A DNA stretch of 64,000 nt from DATKBT01 sp035546295 (GTDB lineage Bacteria > Acidobacteriota > Thermoanaerobaculia > Multivoradales > Multivoraceae): positions 124,001 to 188,000 of the forward strand of contig DATKBT010000030.1 of NCBI GenBank assembly GCA_035546295.1, written 5' to 3'. The notes under the pieces are model-generated. The model did no database searches. It was not told the DNA's origin and saw only the letters and a program-made list of their open reading frames with translations. Shown in pieces: positions 32,852 to 41,582 of this stretch (position 1 is the first letter of the stretch; the number at the start of each line of letters is the position of its first letter). Both the position numbers and the translations under genes were made by a program.

Positions 32852-33211
32852 CGAGGCAGGATACAACGGCGCTTCGGGCCACCACCCAGCTCGCACGAGC
32901 CGCGCTCCGAGGCAGCGATGCCGCGGGTTCTGCGGCAGCTCGGCGGGAACCGGCTGATCGAGCAGATCGTCGCCTCCTGATGCAAGGTCCTCTCCGAGCG
33001 GGCGGCGCGGCCATGGAGAGGCAGGTCGCTCGATCGGGAGCCCGGTCCCGCGAGCACCTGCCAGGCGCCGCCCGAGCTCACCGGCAGCCGCTTGCCAGCA
33101 CCGCCGAGACGCCTCCGATAGGCTCTCGCGGTTTCGATCGCAAGGGTCTCCCGAGGCCGCGCGTGCGTTCTCGGGCGAGCCACCACTCCGTCGCACGAAG
33201 GAGCCTCGGGC
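32852..33211. other. 360-nt divergent intergenic region
   Basis: Lies between the minus-strand GH2 gene and the plus-strand SDR gene, so both promoters must be here. I cannot pick out convincing -35/-10 boxes, an operator or an RNA structure. GGAGCC 9 nt before 33212 is the SDR ribosome site. Confidence 0.5.
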
Positions 33212-33982
33212 ATGAAAGACCTCTTCTCCGTCGCCGGCAAGGTCGCCGTCGTCACCGGCGGCTCGCGCGGGATCGGCTTGATGATCGCGCGCGGCTTCGT
33301 CGAGAACGGCGTGCGGGTCTACATCTCTTCGCGCAAGGCCGACGTCTGCGACCAGATCGCCGAGGAGCTCTCGGCGGAGGGTGAGTGCGTGTCGTTGCCG
33401 GCCGACCTCTCCTCGATGGAGGGCATCGAGGCGCTCGCCTCCGCCGTCGCCGAGCGCGAGGAGAAGCTCCACGTCCTGGTCAACAACGCCGGCGCGGTGT
33501 GGGCCGAGCCGATCGACGACTTCGCCGAGAAGGGCTGGGACAAGGTCGTCGATTTGAACCTCAAGGCGCCGTTCTTCCTGACCCAGAAGCTGCTCCCTCA
33601 GCTCCGCGCCGCCGCGACGCCGGAGAACCCGGCGCGCGTCATCCACGTCGCCTCGATCGACGGTCTGCACGTCAACCCGATCGACACCTACTCCTACGCC
33701 GCCAGCAAATCGGGCTTGGTCCACCTGACCCGGGCGATGGCGCGCCGGCTCTCACAGGACGACATCACCGTCAACGCGGTGGCGCCGGGACCGTTCGAGA
33801 GCAAGATGATGGAGTGGACGCTCGACCGTTTCGGCGAGCAGATCCGGACGAGCAACCCGAGGAAGCGCATCGGTACCCCCGAGGACATGGCCGGGGTCGC
33901 GATCTACCTCGCCTCGCGCGCCGGGGCCTACGTCAACGGCGCCGTGATCCCCGTCGACGGAGGGATCGTCGCGGTCTCCTGA
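33212..33982 (+). CDS. Short-chain dehydrogenase, RhlG/FabG-like
   Basis: A 256-aa classical SDR with VTGGSRGIGLMIARGF (cofactor site), SSRKADVCDQIAEEL after beta-2 (Ser-Arg-Lys, favouring NADPH), VNNAGAVWAEP, catalytic Ser in VASIDGLHVN and YAASK. FVENGVRVYISSRKA and NPRKRIGTPEDMAGVAIYLASR are shared with the RhlG/FabG-like group of 3-oxoacyl reductases. Likely NADPH-dependent ketoreduction of an acyl chain. ATG 33212 has GGAGCC ahead. It stands alone. Confidence 0.9.
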   Translation: MKDLFSVAGKVAVVTGGSRGIGLMIARGFVENGVRVYISSRKADVCDQIAEELSAEGECVSLPADLSSMEGIEALASAVAEREEKLHVLVNNAGAVWAEPIDDFAEKGWDKVVDLNLKAPFFLTQKLLPQLRAAATPENPARVIHVASIDGLHVNPIDTYSYAASKSGLVHLTRAMARRLSQDDITVNAVAPGPFESKMMEWTLDRFGEQIRTSNPRKRIGTPEDMAGVAIYLASRAGAYVNGAVIPVDGGIVAVS

Positions 33983-34159
33983 CCGCTCGAGGAGCGCTCG
34001 CAGGCCCGCAGCTGCCTGGGCACTCTGGACCTGATGGCCCAGTAGGCGCGGGCCCCGCCGCTCCGAATCGGGCGGGGGTCGCGGGGGGTCGTCGGGACGC
34101 CGGCCGAGACGCGACCCGCAGCTATCATGGTCGCTCACCTCGTTGAGGAGGAGGTCCCG

Positions 34160-36475
34160 ATGATGCGCTCGACGATTCTGGTCGCCTGGACCCCGCGCAC
34201 ACGACTCGACGCCGTTTCGCGCGCCGGCGCAAGCGCGCTGCTGCTCGGCACCCTGCCGCTCGGAACCCTGCCGCTCGGAACCCTGCTGCTCGGCACCCTG
34301 CTGGCCGGCTGTGCCGCCGACGCTTCGGCGCCGGTCCCTGCGACCCCCGAGGAGATGGCGGCGGCAGTGAGCATCGTGCGCGACGAGTGGGGAGTGCCCC
34401 ACGTCTACGGGCCGACCGACGAGAGCGTGGTCTTCGGCTGGATGGTGGCGCAGGCCGAGGACAACTTCTGGCAGATCGAGGACTCGATCCTCCAGGCGCT
34501 GGGGCGCTCCGCCGAGGTCTACGGCGAGGCGGGCGTGGCCGGCGACCTGCTGAACCGCGCGCTCGAGATCGTGCCGCTGTCGCTGGCCGAGTGGGAGCGC
34601 ACCGATCCCGAGATCCGCTCGCTGTGCGAAGCGGCGGCTGCCGGGCTCAACTGGTACCTGGCCACCCACCCCGAGGTGAAGCCGCGCCTGATCACGAGGT
34701 TCGAGCCCTGGCACACGATCGCCTTCTCGCGCTTCGCCGTCTACCAGCTCTTCGTCTTCGGGCGCGCCGGGATCCGCGCCGAGGAGATGGCGACGCTGGC
34801 GACGCCCGTCGAGCGCGCGGCGAGCCTCGACGCTACCGACGAGGCGGGGGCCGGCTTCGCCGCCCCCGACTTCGCTGCCTGGCTCGCCGAGCGCGGGAGC
34901 TCGCTCGCCGCGCAGGGCCAGGCGGCGGCCGGCTCGAACATGTGGGCGCTGTCGCCGGAGCGCACCGACGACGGTCACGCCTACCTGTTCATCAACCCCC
35001 ACCAGCCGTACTTCGGCCCCGGCCAGTGGTACGAAGGGCACGTCCAGAGTGACGAGGGACTGCACTTCTCGGGCGCCGGCTTCTTCGCCAGCCTGCTGCC
35101 CACCATCGGCCACAACGAGTCCCTGGGCTGGAGCCACACGGTCAACGCTCCCGACATCCTGGACGTCTACCTCGAGACCTTCGATCGGGAGGGCGAGCCG
35201 CTCGCCTACCGCTACGGCGACGGCTACCGCCAGGCGACCTCGTGGGTGGCCGAGGTCACCGTGAAGACCGACTCGAAAATCGAGACCCGCGAGTACGAGC
35301 TCCAAAAGACCCACCACGGCCCGATCGTCGGGCATCGCGACGGCAAGGCGCTGGCGGTTAGGATGGCGATGTTCGAGGAGGGAGGCCAGGTCGCGCAGCG
35401 CTACGCCATGGCCAGGGCGCGCGACCTCGACGAGTTCAAGGCGGCGATGGCGACCCTCGCCACCCCGATGTTCAACACCGTCTACGCCGACGTCGAGGGC
35501 AACATCTGGTACGCCTACTACGGCGCGGTGCCGCGCCGCGACCCGAGCTACGACTGGTCGCAGCCCGTCGACGGCTCGGACCCCGGCACCGAGTGGCAGG
35601 GCTACCACTCGCTCGACGAGCTGCCCCAGGTGCTCAACCCCGAGTCCGGCTACGTCCAGAACTGCAACGCTACGCCTTTCCTCGCCACCGGCGGCGACGA
35701 CAACCCCGATCCGAACGCCTTCCCTCCCTACATGGTGAGCGAGGACGACAACCCGCGCTCGCAGATCTCGCGGCGCATCCTCGAGGGCGAGGAGACGTTC
35801 TCATGGGAGGAGTGGCAGCGCTACGCCTGGGACACCACGGTGATCGAGGCCGAGATCTGGGTTCCGAAGCTGCGCGCGGCGCTCGACGCCGCGGCGGATC
35901 GCGATCCGCCGCGCGCCAAGAAGCTGGCTCCCGCGGTCGAGCGGCTCGAGGCGTGGGATCGGGTCGCCACGATCGACGGGCCGGAGATGACGCTGTTCGT
36001 CGGTTTCCGCGAGCAGATGATCAGCTTCCGCGTCGAGGATCCGCTCGAAGCGCTCGAGCGCACGGTCGAGGGGCTCGAGGAGTCCTGGGGCACCTGGCAG
36101 GTCGCGTGGGGCGAGATCAACCGGGTCCAGCGCCGCCACACCTCGGGGAGCGAGCCGTTCTCGGACGCCGCGCCCAGCCTGCCGATCGCGGGCGGTCCCG
36201 GGCCGGTGGGCATCGTCTTCAACTTCTACACCCGCCCGTCGAAGGACACCAAGCGCCGCTACGGCGTCGCCGGGCACTCCTTCGTGTCGGTCGTCGACTT
36301 CGGCGAGCCGGTGCGCGCGCGCTCGGCGCTGGTGTTCGGACAGAGCCACGACCCGGCCTCGCCGCACTGGTTCGACCAGGCGACGTTGTTTTCGGAGCGG
36401 CGCTTCAAGGACGCCTGGTTCGAGCGCTCGGCGGTCGACGCGCACGCGCAGCGGAGGTACTCGCCGGCCCGATAG
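34160..36475 (+). CDS. Penicillin-acylase-family lipoprotein (N-terminal nucleophile hydrolase)
   Basis: A 771-aa Ntn hydrolase. A signal with lipobox LLAGC targets it to the membrane as a lipoprotein. The alpha chain (VRDEWGVPHVYG, AQAEDNFWQIED) is followed by the autocatalytic Ser259 in AAGSNMWAL, which becomes the N-terminus of the beta chain. NHQ-like INPHQPYFGPGQWYEGHVQ and QKTHHGPIV follow in the beta chain. Family members cleave amide-linked acyl groups (acyl-homoserine lactones, cyclic lipopeptides, beta-lactams); the substrate here is open. The start is ATG 34160 after GAGGAGGAGG. Four 15-bp repeats (34238-34297) encode the hydrophobic signal core. Confidence 0.9.
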   Translation: MMRSTILVAWTPRTRLDAVSRAGASALLLGTLPLGTLPLGTLLLGTLLAGCAADASAPVPATPEEMAAAVSIVRDEWGVPHVYGPTDESVVFGWMVAQAEDNFWQIEDSILQALGRSAEVYGEAGVAGDLLNRALEIVPLSLAEWERTDPEIRSLCEAAAAGLNWYLATHPEVKPRLITRFEPWHTIAFSRFAVYQLFVFGRAGIRAEEMATLATPVERAASLDATDEAGAGFAAPDFAAWLAERGSSLAAQGQAAAGSNMWALSPERTDDGHAYLFINPHQPYFGPGQWYEGHVQSDEGLHFSGAGFFASLLPTIGHNESLGWSHTVNAPDILDVYLETFDREGEPLAYRYGDGYRQATSWVAEVTVKTDSKIETREYELQKTHHGPIVGHRDGKALAVRMAMFEEGGQVAQRYAMARARDLDEFKAAMATLATPMFNTVYADVEGNIWYAYYGAVPRRDPSYDWSQPVDGSDPGTEWQGYHSLDELPQVLNPESGYVQNCNATPFLATGGDDNPDPNAFPPYMVSEDDNPRSQISRRILEGEETFSWEEWQRYAWDTTVIEAEIWVPKLRAALDAAADRDPPRAKKLAPAVERLEAWDRVATIDGPEMTLFVGFREQMISFRVEDPLEALERTVEGLEESWGTWQVAWGEINRVQRRHTSGSEPFSDAAPSLPIAGGPGPVGIVFNFYTRPSKDTKRRYGVAGHSFVSVVDFGEPVRARSALVFGQSHDPASPHWFDQATLFSERRFKDAWFERSAVDAHAQRRYSPAR
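34238..34297 (+). repeat. 15-bp tandem repeat encoding the acylase signal core
   Basis: Four consecutive units CTG(C/T)(C/T)GCTCGG(A/C)ACC encode LLLGT-PLGT-type pentapeptides within the lipoprotein signal peptide, directly before LLAGC. Unit 2 and unit 3 are identical. Confidence 0.85.
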
Positions 36476-36837
36476 ACGGATCTCCGGATCGCCTGGTGCA
36501 GCTTGCGGTAGACGCCGGCGACTGCTCCTCGTTGAAAGACCGCCGCGGAGTTGTAAGAGGGTGCGGTCGGGCGTGATCTCGATGAAGCCCACGATCGTGG
36601 TGACGCGATCGCTCGTCAGCGGCTCGAGCAGGGCCTGGAGGTGGCCATTTCCAACTCCGATCGCGACGTCGGCGGGGCGCGGCGCGTGATCGACGAGGCC
36701 GCCGAGAATCGCTTCCGAGCAGCACAGCACCTCACCCTCCTCGCTTCGCAGAGATCGACCTGGCGACGGATTCCATCGACGATCCTCTCGAAGCCGCCGC
36801 TCCCGAGCAGCGGCGCCTGATAGGAGGCGACTCTCAC
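36476..36837 (-). pseudogene. Truncated, twice-frameshifted carbon-nitrogen hydrolase (nitrilase family)
   Basis: On the minus strand GTG 36837 begins VRVASYQAPLLGSGGFERIV, the N-terminus of a nitrilase-superfamily protein. Near 36733 a 1-nt loss moves the match to another frame: EVLCCSEAILGGLVDHAPRP, containing the catalytic Glu, to VTTIVGFIEITPDRTL. Near 36555 a 1-nt gain moves it again: YNSAAVFQRGAVAGVYRKLH, containing the catalytic Lys. The match runs into the 3' end of the convergent acylase gene and stops before the catalytic Cys. It is therefore dead on three counts. It occupies the 432-nt gap after the acylase gene. Confidence 0.8.
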
Positions 36838-36907
36838 GAGGTGCGGCCCGGAGAGAATGTTGGTCGTTGATCGGTCACCTCGCCGCGATCGGCCCTGGAG
36901 CGCCGGC

Positions 36908-37495
36908 TCAGTTGGCGGCGCGCTCGAGCAGCCAATCGGCGAGGCTGCGCGCGAGCTGCTCGACCGAGCGCCCGCGCGCCGGGATGCGGCGCTGGGCGGC
37001 CTCGAGGGCGCGGCTGCGCGCCTCGTGGTAGGCGCGCAGGTCCTCGATGCGGGTGATCTCGGCGAGCTCGTCCGGGAGCGGGGCGCCCTCGCCGCGCGCG
37101 GCCTGCTCCTGGCGCGAGCGCACGCGCCAGAACAGGCTCGGCAGGTCGAGGTCGAGGACGACCAGGGTGGTGCGGGTGCGCACCAGCTCGAGGCTGGGCT
37201 CCTCGAGCAGCACGGCCTGACCGAGGGTGAGGACGCCGTGAGGGCGGTCGGCGAGCGCGCTGCGAAGGGAGATGGCCTCCTCGCCGCGCAGCGCGGGCGC
37301 CCCCTCGCGCACTTCGAGGGCCTCGGCGCTCTGACCGGTGCGGTGCTCGAGCAGCCGCGTGACGTCGGCGAAGCGCAGCCCGCACAGCGAGGCGGCCCGG
37401 TACCCGACCGCGCGCGTCTCGTCGGTGAGCAGCCCGTAGACGGCGACCGGGCGGTCGAGGTCGAGCAGCGAGTGGTGGTCGTAGTAGCCGTCCAT
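36908..37495 (-). CDS. Shikimate-kinase-like protein lacking the P-loop (probable pseudoenzyme)
   Basis: A 195-aa protein that follows shikimate kinase along its whole length. RPVAVYGLLTDETRAVGYRA stands where (V)GxxGxGKTTVGR should be. LCGLRFADVTRLLEHRTGQS matches the D-D-L-I-E-x-x-x-G-x-S shikimate site, and EGAPALRGEEAISL the FRxxE site with its Arg kept. GVLTLGQAVLL replaces the GGG loop, and TTLVVLDLDLPSLFWRV the late strand. The Walker A lysine and the GGG are both gone, so phosphotransfer is unlikely; a regulatory or binding role is possible. A start at 37543 would add 16 residues. It lies just after nudC on the same strand. Confidence 0.72.
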   Translation of the reverse strand: MDGYYDHHSLLDLDRPVAVYGLLTDETRAVGYRAASLCGLRFADVTRLLEHRTGQSAEALEVREGAPALRGEEAISLRSALADRPHGVLTLGQAVLLEEPSLELVRTRTTLVVLDLDLPSLFWRVRSRQEQAARGEGAPLPDELAEITRIEDLRAYHEARSRALEAAQRRIPARGRSVEQLARSLADWLLERAAN

Positions 37496-37613
37496 GGCGA
37501 GTTTCGTCCTCGAGCCGCCGTCCCTGCGCCCACTCGCCATCATGCATGCGCGGGACGGGGTCGTCCACCCAGACCTGCGCAGGCGCGTGTCGGCGAGCGA
37601 CAGCCGGCGCGGC

Positions 37614-38564
37614 TCAGGCGTCCTGGAGCCAGTCGTCGATCAGCCGGCGCGAGATCGAGAGCTTCCACGGCAGCCGCACCTCGCGCCGCTCGAGCAGCTC
37701 GATCAGCTCCGGGCGCTCGAACCAGCGCGCCTGCTCGAGCTCCTCGGCGTCGACCACCGGCTCCCCGAAGGCGGCGCGCGCCCAGAAGCCGAGCATGATC
37801 GAGGTCGGGAACGGCCAGGGCTGCGACGAGTGGTACTCGGCCTCGAGCACCCGAACCGCGGTCTCCTCGGCGACCTCACGGGCGACCGCGTCCTCGAGGC
37901 TCTCGCCCGGCTCGACGAAGCCGGCGAGGGTGGAGAACACCCCGTCCGGCCATGCCGCCTGCCGGCCGAGCAGGCAGCGATCGCCGCCGTCGTGGACCAG
38001 CATGATGACGGCGGGATCGGAGCGCGGAAACTGCTCGGTCGCGCAATCGGGATCGGTGCAACGGCGCAGGTGACCGGCGTCGCGGCTCTCGGTCGGTGCG
38101 CCGCAGCTTCCGCAGAAGCGGTGCCGCCGGTGCCAGGTCATCATCGCGCGCGAGTAGGCGAGCAGGGAACCCTGCTCGGCGTCGATCAGGGGCGCCGCCT
38201 GGCGCAGGTCGAGGAACTCGCCGAGAGCCCCAATCGGCTCGACCTCCTGTGGAGCGTCGAGGTGGGAGACGTCGATTGCGAAGTAGGGAGCGCCGCCGTC
38301 GGCTATCCCCTCGAGGCTGCCGTCGACTCCGAGCAGCACCAGGGTGCTCCGAGTCTCGTCGTGCTCGAGCAGCGCCGTGATCTCGCTGAGACGGGGAGTC
38401 GCCGCGCACGGTCGTTCGCCCATCTGCAGCAGGCTGCGCGACCTCCAGACGAGGACCGCGCGCGCCTCGGGATGCCGCCACGCCCGGTCCCAGGCCGCTC
38501 CGTCGCGGCGCAGGGTGTGCGCCCGGTCGAGCGTACCGGAGGCGAAGACGTTGGGACGGCGCAT
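37614..38564 (-). CDS. nudC: NAD+/NADH pyrophosphatase (Nudix), decaps NAD-RNA
   Basis: A 316-aa NudC. A zinc ribbon is formed by FCGSCGAPT and RRCTDPDC, and the Nudix box reads GFVEPGESLEDAVAREVAEE. SQPWPFPTSIMLGFWARA carries the SQPWPFPxS motif that defines NudC within the Nudix family. An N-terminal NUDIX-like domain is also present. It hydrolyses NAD(H) to NMN(H) and AMP and removes NAD caps from RNA. The gene is followed on the same strand by the shikimate-kinase-like gene (118-nt gap) and preceded by the amino-acid dehydrogenase (51-nt gap). Confidence 0.94.
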   Translation of the reverse strand: MRRPNVFASGTLDRAHTLRRDGAAWDRAWRHPEARAVLVWRSRSLLQMGERPCAATPRLSEITALLEHDETRSTLVLLGVDGSLEGIADGGAPYFAIDVSHLDAPQEVEPIGALGEFLDLRQAAPLIDAEQGSLLAYSRAMMTWHRRHRFCGSCGAPTESRDAGHLRRCTDPDCATEQFPRSDPAVIMLVHDGGDRCLLGRQAAWPDGVFSTLAGFVEPGESLEDAVAREVAEETAVRVLEAEYHSSQPWPFPTSIMLGFWARAAFGEPVVDAEELEQARWFERPELIELLERREVRLPWKLSISRRLIDDWLQDA

Positions 38565-38615
38565 CGGGTGGCTGGGTGGGGCGTTACCGGCCGGTGAGCG
38601 GCGAGGCCGCCGGCG

Positions 38616-39716
38616 TCAGGATGCGCGCCGGTAGGCCATCGCCTCGGACACGCGCTGCTTGGCGAGCGAGAGCGCGGCCTCGGCCGGCATCTGCGAGGTG
38701 GTTTTCGCCAGCTGGAGGACCTCGCGAGTGTTCTCGCGCACCTTCTCCTCGATCGTCTCGAAAGCCTGCTTCTGGGTCCCGCCCTGGTACTCGACCGCGG
38801 CGCAGATGACCCCGCCGGCGTTGGCGACGAAGTCGGGCACCGAGAGCACGCCGCGACCGTGGAGGATGCGCTCGGCGCGGGCGGTGACCGGGATGTTGGC
38901 GCCCTGGAGGATCATCCGACACTTGAGCTGCAAAGCGTTCGTCTCGTCGATCACGTCCGGGCGGGCCGCCGGGACGAAGAGGTCGTGCTCGAGATCGATG
39001 AAGGCTTCGCGACCGAGCTTCTGCCCCTTCTCGTAGACGGTGACCTTGCCGGTCTTCTGCTTGAGCTCGATCAGCTCCTCGATGTCGATGCCGTCCGGAT
39101 CGAACACCGTGCCGTCGAGGTCCGACGCGACGGTGAGCACGGCGCCGCGCTGCGCCAGGAAGCGAGCTGCGTGCTGGCCGACGTTGCCGAAGCCCTGAAC
39201 GCACACGCGCGCGCCCTCGAGCTCGACGTCGCAGAACTCCTGCGCCACCTCGCCGCAGATGGCGAGGCCGTAGCCGGTGGCCCCGACCTGGTCGAGCGGG
39301 ATGCCGCCGAGCACCTTGGAGAGCCCGACCGAGCGGCCGATCTCGTCGCGCACCCATCCCATCGCGGTCTCGTCCGTGCCCATGTCCGGGCCCGGAATGT
39401 AGCCGTCGAGCGACTCGATGGCGCGCGCGAACTGGCGGATCAGGGTCTCCTTGTTCGGGGCCTTCGGATCGGCGAGGATGCCGGACTTGCCGCCGCCGTG
39501 GCGAAGCCCGGCCAGCGCGTTCTTCCAGGTCATCGCGCGGGCGAGGCGGAAGACCTCCTCGGTGGTGATGTCGGGGGCCATGCGGATGCCGCCGATGCCG
39601 GGGCCGGCGGCGATGTTGTCGATGACCACGATGCCCTTGAGGCCGGTCCGCGGCTCGTAGATGTAGACGACCTTCTCCGGGCCGTACTCGTCGGCGAACT
39701 CGTCGAAAACCTGCAC
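38616..39716 (-). CDS. Glu/Leu/Phe/Val dehydrogenase family protein
   Basis: Oxidative deamination of an amino acid with NAD(P). GPGIGGIRMAPDITTEEV and AGLRHGGGKSGILADPK include the catalytic and substrate-binding Lys region, YIPGPDMGTDETAMGW the conserved Asp, and VCVQGFGNVGQHAARFLAQ the Rossmann dinucleotide site. QGANIPVTARAERILHGRGV and DFVANAGGVI are late conserved blocks. GTG 39716 (GGAG 9 nt ahead) gives 366 aa and the family's usual beginning (VQVFDEFADEYGPEKVVY). Upstream in-frame starts to 39896 add only low-complexity residues. It resembles glutamate more than leucine dehydrogenases, but the substrate is not certain. Confidence 0.88.
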   Translation of the reverse strand: MQVFDEFADEYGPEKVVYIYEPRTGLKGIVVIDNIAAGPGIGGIRMAPDITTEEVFRLARAMTWKNALAGLRHGGGKSGILADPKAPNKETLIRQFARAIESLDGYIPGPDMGTDETAMGWVRDEIGRSVGLSKVLGGIPLDQVGATGYGLAICGEVAQEFCDVELEGARVCVQGFGNVGQHAARFLAQRGAVLTVASDLDGTVFDPDGIDIEELIELKQKTGKVTVYEKGQKLGREAFIDLEHDLFVPAARPDVIDETNALQLKCRMILQGANIPVTARAERILHGRGVLSVPDFVANAGGVICAAVEYQGGTQKQAFETIEEKVRENTREVLQLAKTTSQMPAEAALSLAKQRVSEAMAYRRAS

Positions 39717-39970
39717 GGTTGAAAGCTCCGATGTGGATCCCGGGCCGAGGAGGGGCTCGCGGGGAACGAAGACGGTTGGCGAGGGCACTTGCGAGGGCAC
39801 GGCGTCGACCGTCCCGGCCATCGAGGAGTACCGGCTCGAGCGGCCCAGTGACTCGAGGGGTCCGTGGCTCGAGGGGTCTGGCCTCCCGGCGCGCAAACCA
39901 TGGAAGTCTACCAGCGCGCGCAGACGACGGGCGTCTTGCGTGCGAGTGTCGATCTGTCACCAGGACGTCT

Positions 39971-40106
39971 CCAGGTCGACCGGCCAGCGGAAAGACGGCG
40001 AATCGAGCGAGATCCGATCAGGTCGCTCCAGATGAGCCGGAGTCGACGGCTCGGGCTCAGTCGACGTGAGCCCGGGCCGCTTGCGGCGCTCGGGCGGGGG
40101 CCGGCG
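39971..40106. repeat. Degenerate copy of the intergenic composite repeat
   Basis: GGTCGACCGGCCAGCGG (39973) parallels CTAGGTCGACTAGGCCAGCGG at 46021. AGTCGACGTGAGCCCGGGCC and GCTTGCGGCGCTCGGGCGGG (40059-40098) parallel 45901-45941 with few changes. The bounding CTAG tetramers are lost. It lies in the 512-nt divergent gap 39717-40228 between the dehydrogenase and aminotransferase genes; the rest of that gap shows nothing I can name. Confidence 0.6.
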
Positions 40107-40228
40107 TGCCGCAGACCAACCCGAGCTGGCTGTTGCTCCCAGCTTCGTCCGACGTTAGATTGCCGGCGCGCCTCGGCAGGCAATGTCAGCGACGTGCGGC
40201 GAGTCCGATCGTCGAGAGCGAGGGTCCC

Positions 40229-41566
40229 ATGAGCGGCGTCGACGCCATCAACGAAGTCATCGCCCGTGAAGCGCCGGCGTTGTGGAGCGCGTTGTCGCCC
40301 CTCGGCCGCGCCTGCTTCTATCCGCCCGACATCCCGTTCCAGGCCGCGCAGGCGCGCGGCAAGCGCTTCAACGCCACGATCGGCCAGATCACCGACGGCG
40401 CCGGCAGGATCCTGCCGCTGCCGTCGATCGCCGAGGCGCTCGGCGGCTTCGCCGACGAAGACCTCAACCGGGCCCTGCTCTACTCGCCGATCGACGGGCT
40501 CCCCGAGCTGCGCGAGCGCTGGCACGCCTGGCATCGCCCCGCCGGCGACGCAGTGCCGCCGTCGAGCCTGCCGGTCGTCACCTGCGGCCTCACCCACGGG
40601 CTGGCGATCGCGGCCGACCTGTTCGGCGGTCCCGGCCGCATGGTGGTCGTGCCGTCCCCGTTCTGGGGCAACTATCGGCAGGTCTTCGGCTTGCGCACCG
40701 GCGCCACGATCCTGCCCGCGCCCGCCTACGACGAGGAGCGACGCTGGGTGCCGACCGCGATCGCCGACGCGATGACGGAGCTGCCCGCCGGCGAGCCGGT
40801 GGTGGCGCTGCTCAACGTGCCGTCGAACCCGGGCGGGTACTCGCCGACCGAGAGCGAGCGCCGCATCCTGGTCCAGTCCCTGATCCGGGCCGCCGAGCAG
40901 CGCCCCCTCGTGGTGGTCTGCGACGACGCGTACTCGGGCCTGGTGTTCGAGCCCGACATCCCGAAGAGCTCGCTCTTCTGGGAGCTGATCGGCGCCCATC
41001 CCAACCTGGTGCCGATCCGCCTCGCAGGGAGCACCAAGGAGTTCGTCTTCTTCGGCGGGCGGGTCGGCTTCGTGACCTTCCCCTGGGCCTCGGGAACGCC
41101 GCTGATGGACGCTCTCGAGAACAAGGTCCGCGGCCTGATCCGCGCCGGCGTCGGCTCCCCGACCGCGCTCTCGCAGATCACGCTGCTGCAGGCCATGCGA
41201 CGCGACGACGCGGCCGATCAGGTCCGCGACGTGGTCGAGGTGATGGCCGAGCGCTACCGGGTGCTGCGCGCCGCGCTCGAACAGTTCACGGATCCCGCGC
41301 TGTTCCGGGTGCTCCCCTTCAACTCCGGCGTCTTCGCGGTGCTCGAGCTGGCTCCGGGGCGGCACGCCAACGAGGCGCGCCTCGAGCTGCTCGAGAGCCA
41401 GGACGTCGGCCTGGTGTCGATCGGCGATCGCTTCTTGCGCATCGCCTTCTGCTCGATCGACAAGGACTCGATTCCGGAGCTGGTGGAGCGCACGGTCGCC
41501 GGGCTCCGCGAGATCGCGGCGCGCGATCGCTCGAGGAGCGCGAGCGTCTCGACGACGGGAACCTAA
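40229..41566 (+). CDS. Class I/II-fold PLP aminotransferase
   Basis: A 445-aa fold-type I PLP enzyme. FNATIGQITDGAGRILPLPS is the N-terminal substrate-gate region, SPIDGLPELRERWHAW follows, VVTCGLTHGLAIAADLF is the phosphate-binding segment and LNVPSNPGGYSPTESE is the NPxG motif. CDDAYSGLVFEP provides the Asp and Tyr that contact PLP, AGSTKEFVFFGGRVGF the Schiff-base Lys, and FLRIAFCSID the C-terminal Arg. It resembles aspartate/tyrosine-type aminotransferases, but the substrate is not assigned. ATG 40229 has GAGGG ahead. Together with the divergent dehydrogenase it could shuttle amino groups. Confidence 0.88.
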   Translation: MSGVDAINEVIAREAPALWSALSPLGRACFYPPDIPFQAAQARGKRFNATIGQITDGAGRILPLPSIAEALGGFADEDLNRALLYSPIDGLPELRERWHAWHRPAGDAVPPSSLPVVTCGLTHGLAIAADLFGGPGRMVVVPSPFWGNYRQVFGLRTGATILPAPAYDEERRWVPTAIADAMTELPAGEPVVALLNVPSNPGGYSPTESERRILVQSLIRAAEQRPLVVVCDDAYSGLVFEPDIPKSSLFWELIGAHPNLVPIRLAGSTKEFVFFGGRVGFVTFPWASGTPLMDALENKVRGLIRAGVGSPTALSQITLLQAMRRDDAADQVRDVVEVMAERYRVLRAALEQFTDPALFRVLPFNSGVFAVLELAPGRHANEARLELLESQDVGLVSIGDRFLRIAFCSIDKDSIPELVERTVAGLREIAARDRSRSASVSTTGT

Positions 41567-41582
41567 TTTCCTGATCCGTCCG

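Noticed and set aside
32852..33724. N-terminal extension of the GH2 gene to 33724
   Set aside because: It lies antisense to the SDR gene and precedes a clear signal peptide at 32851.
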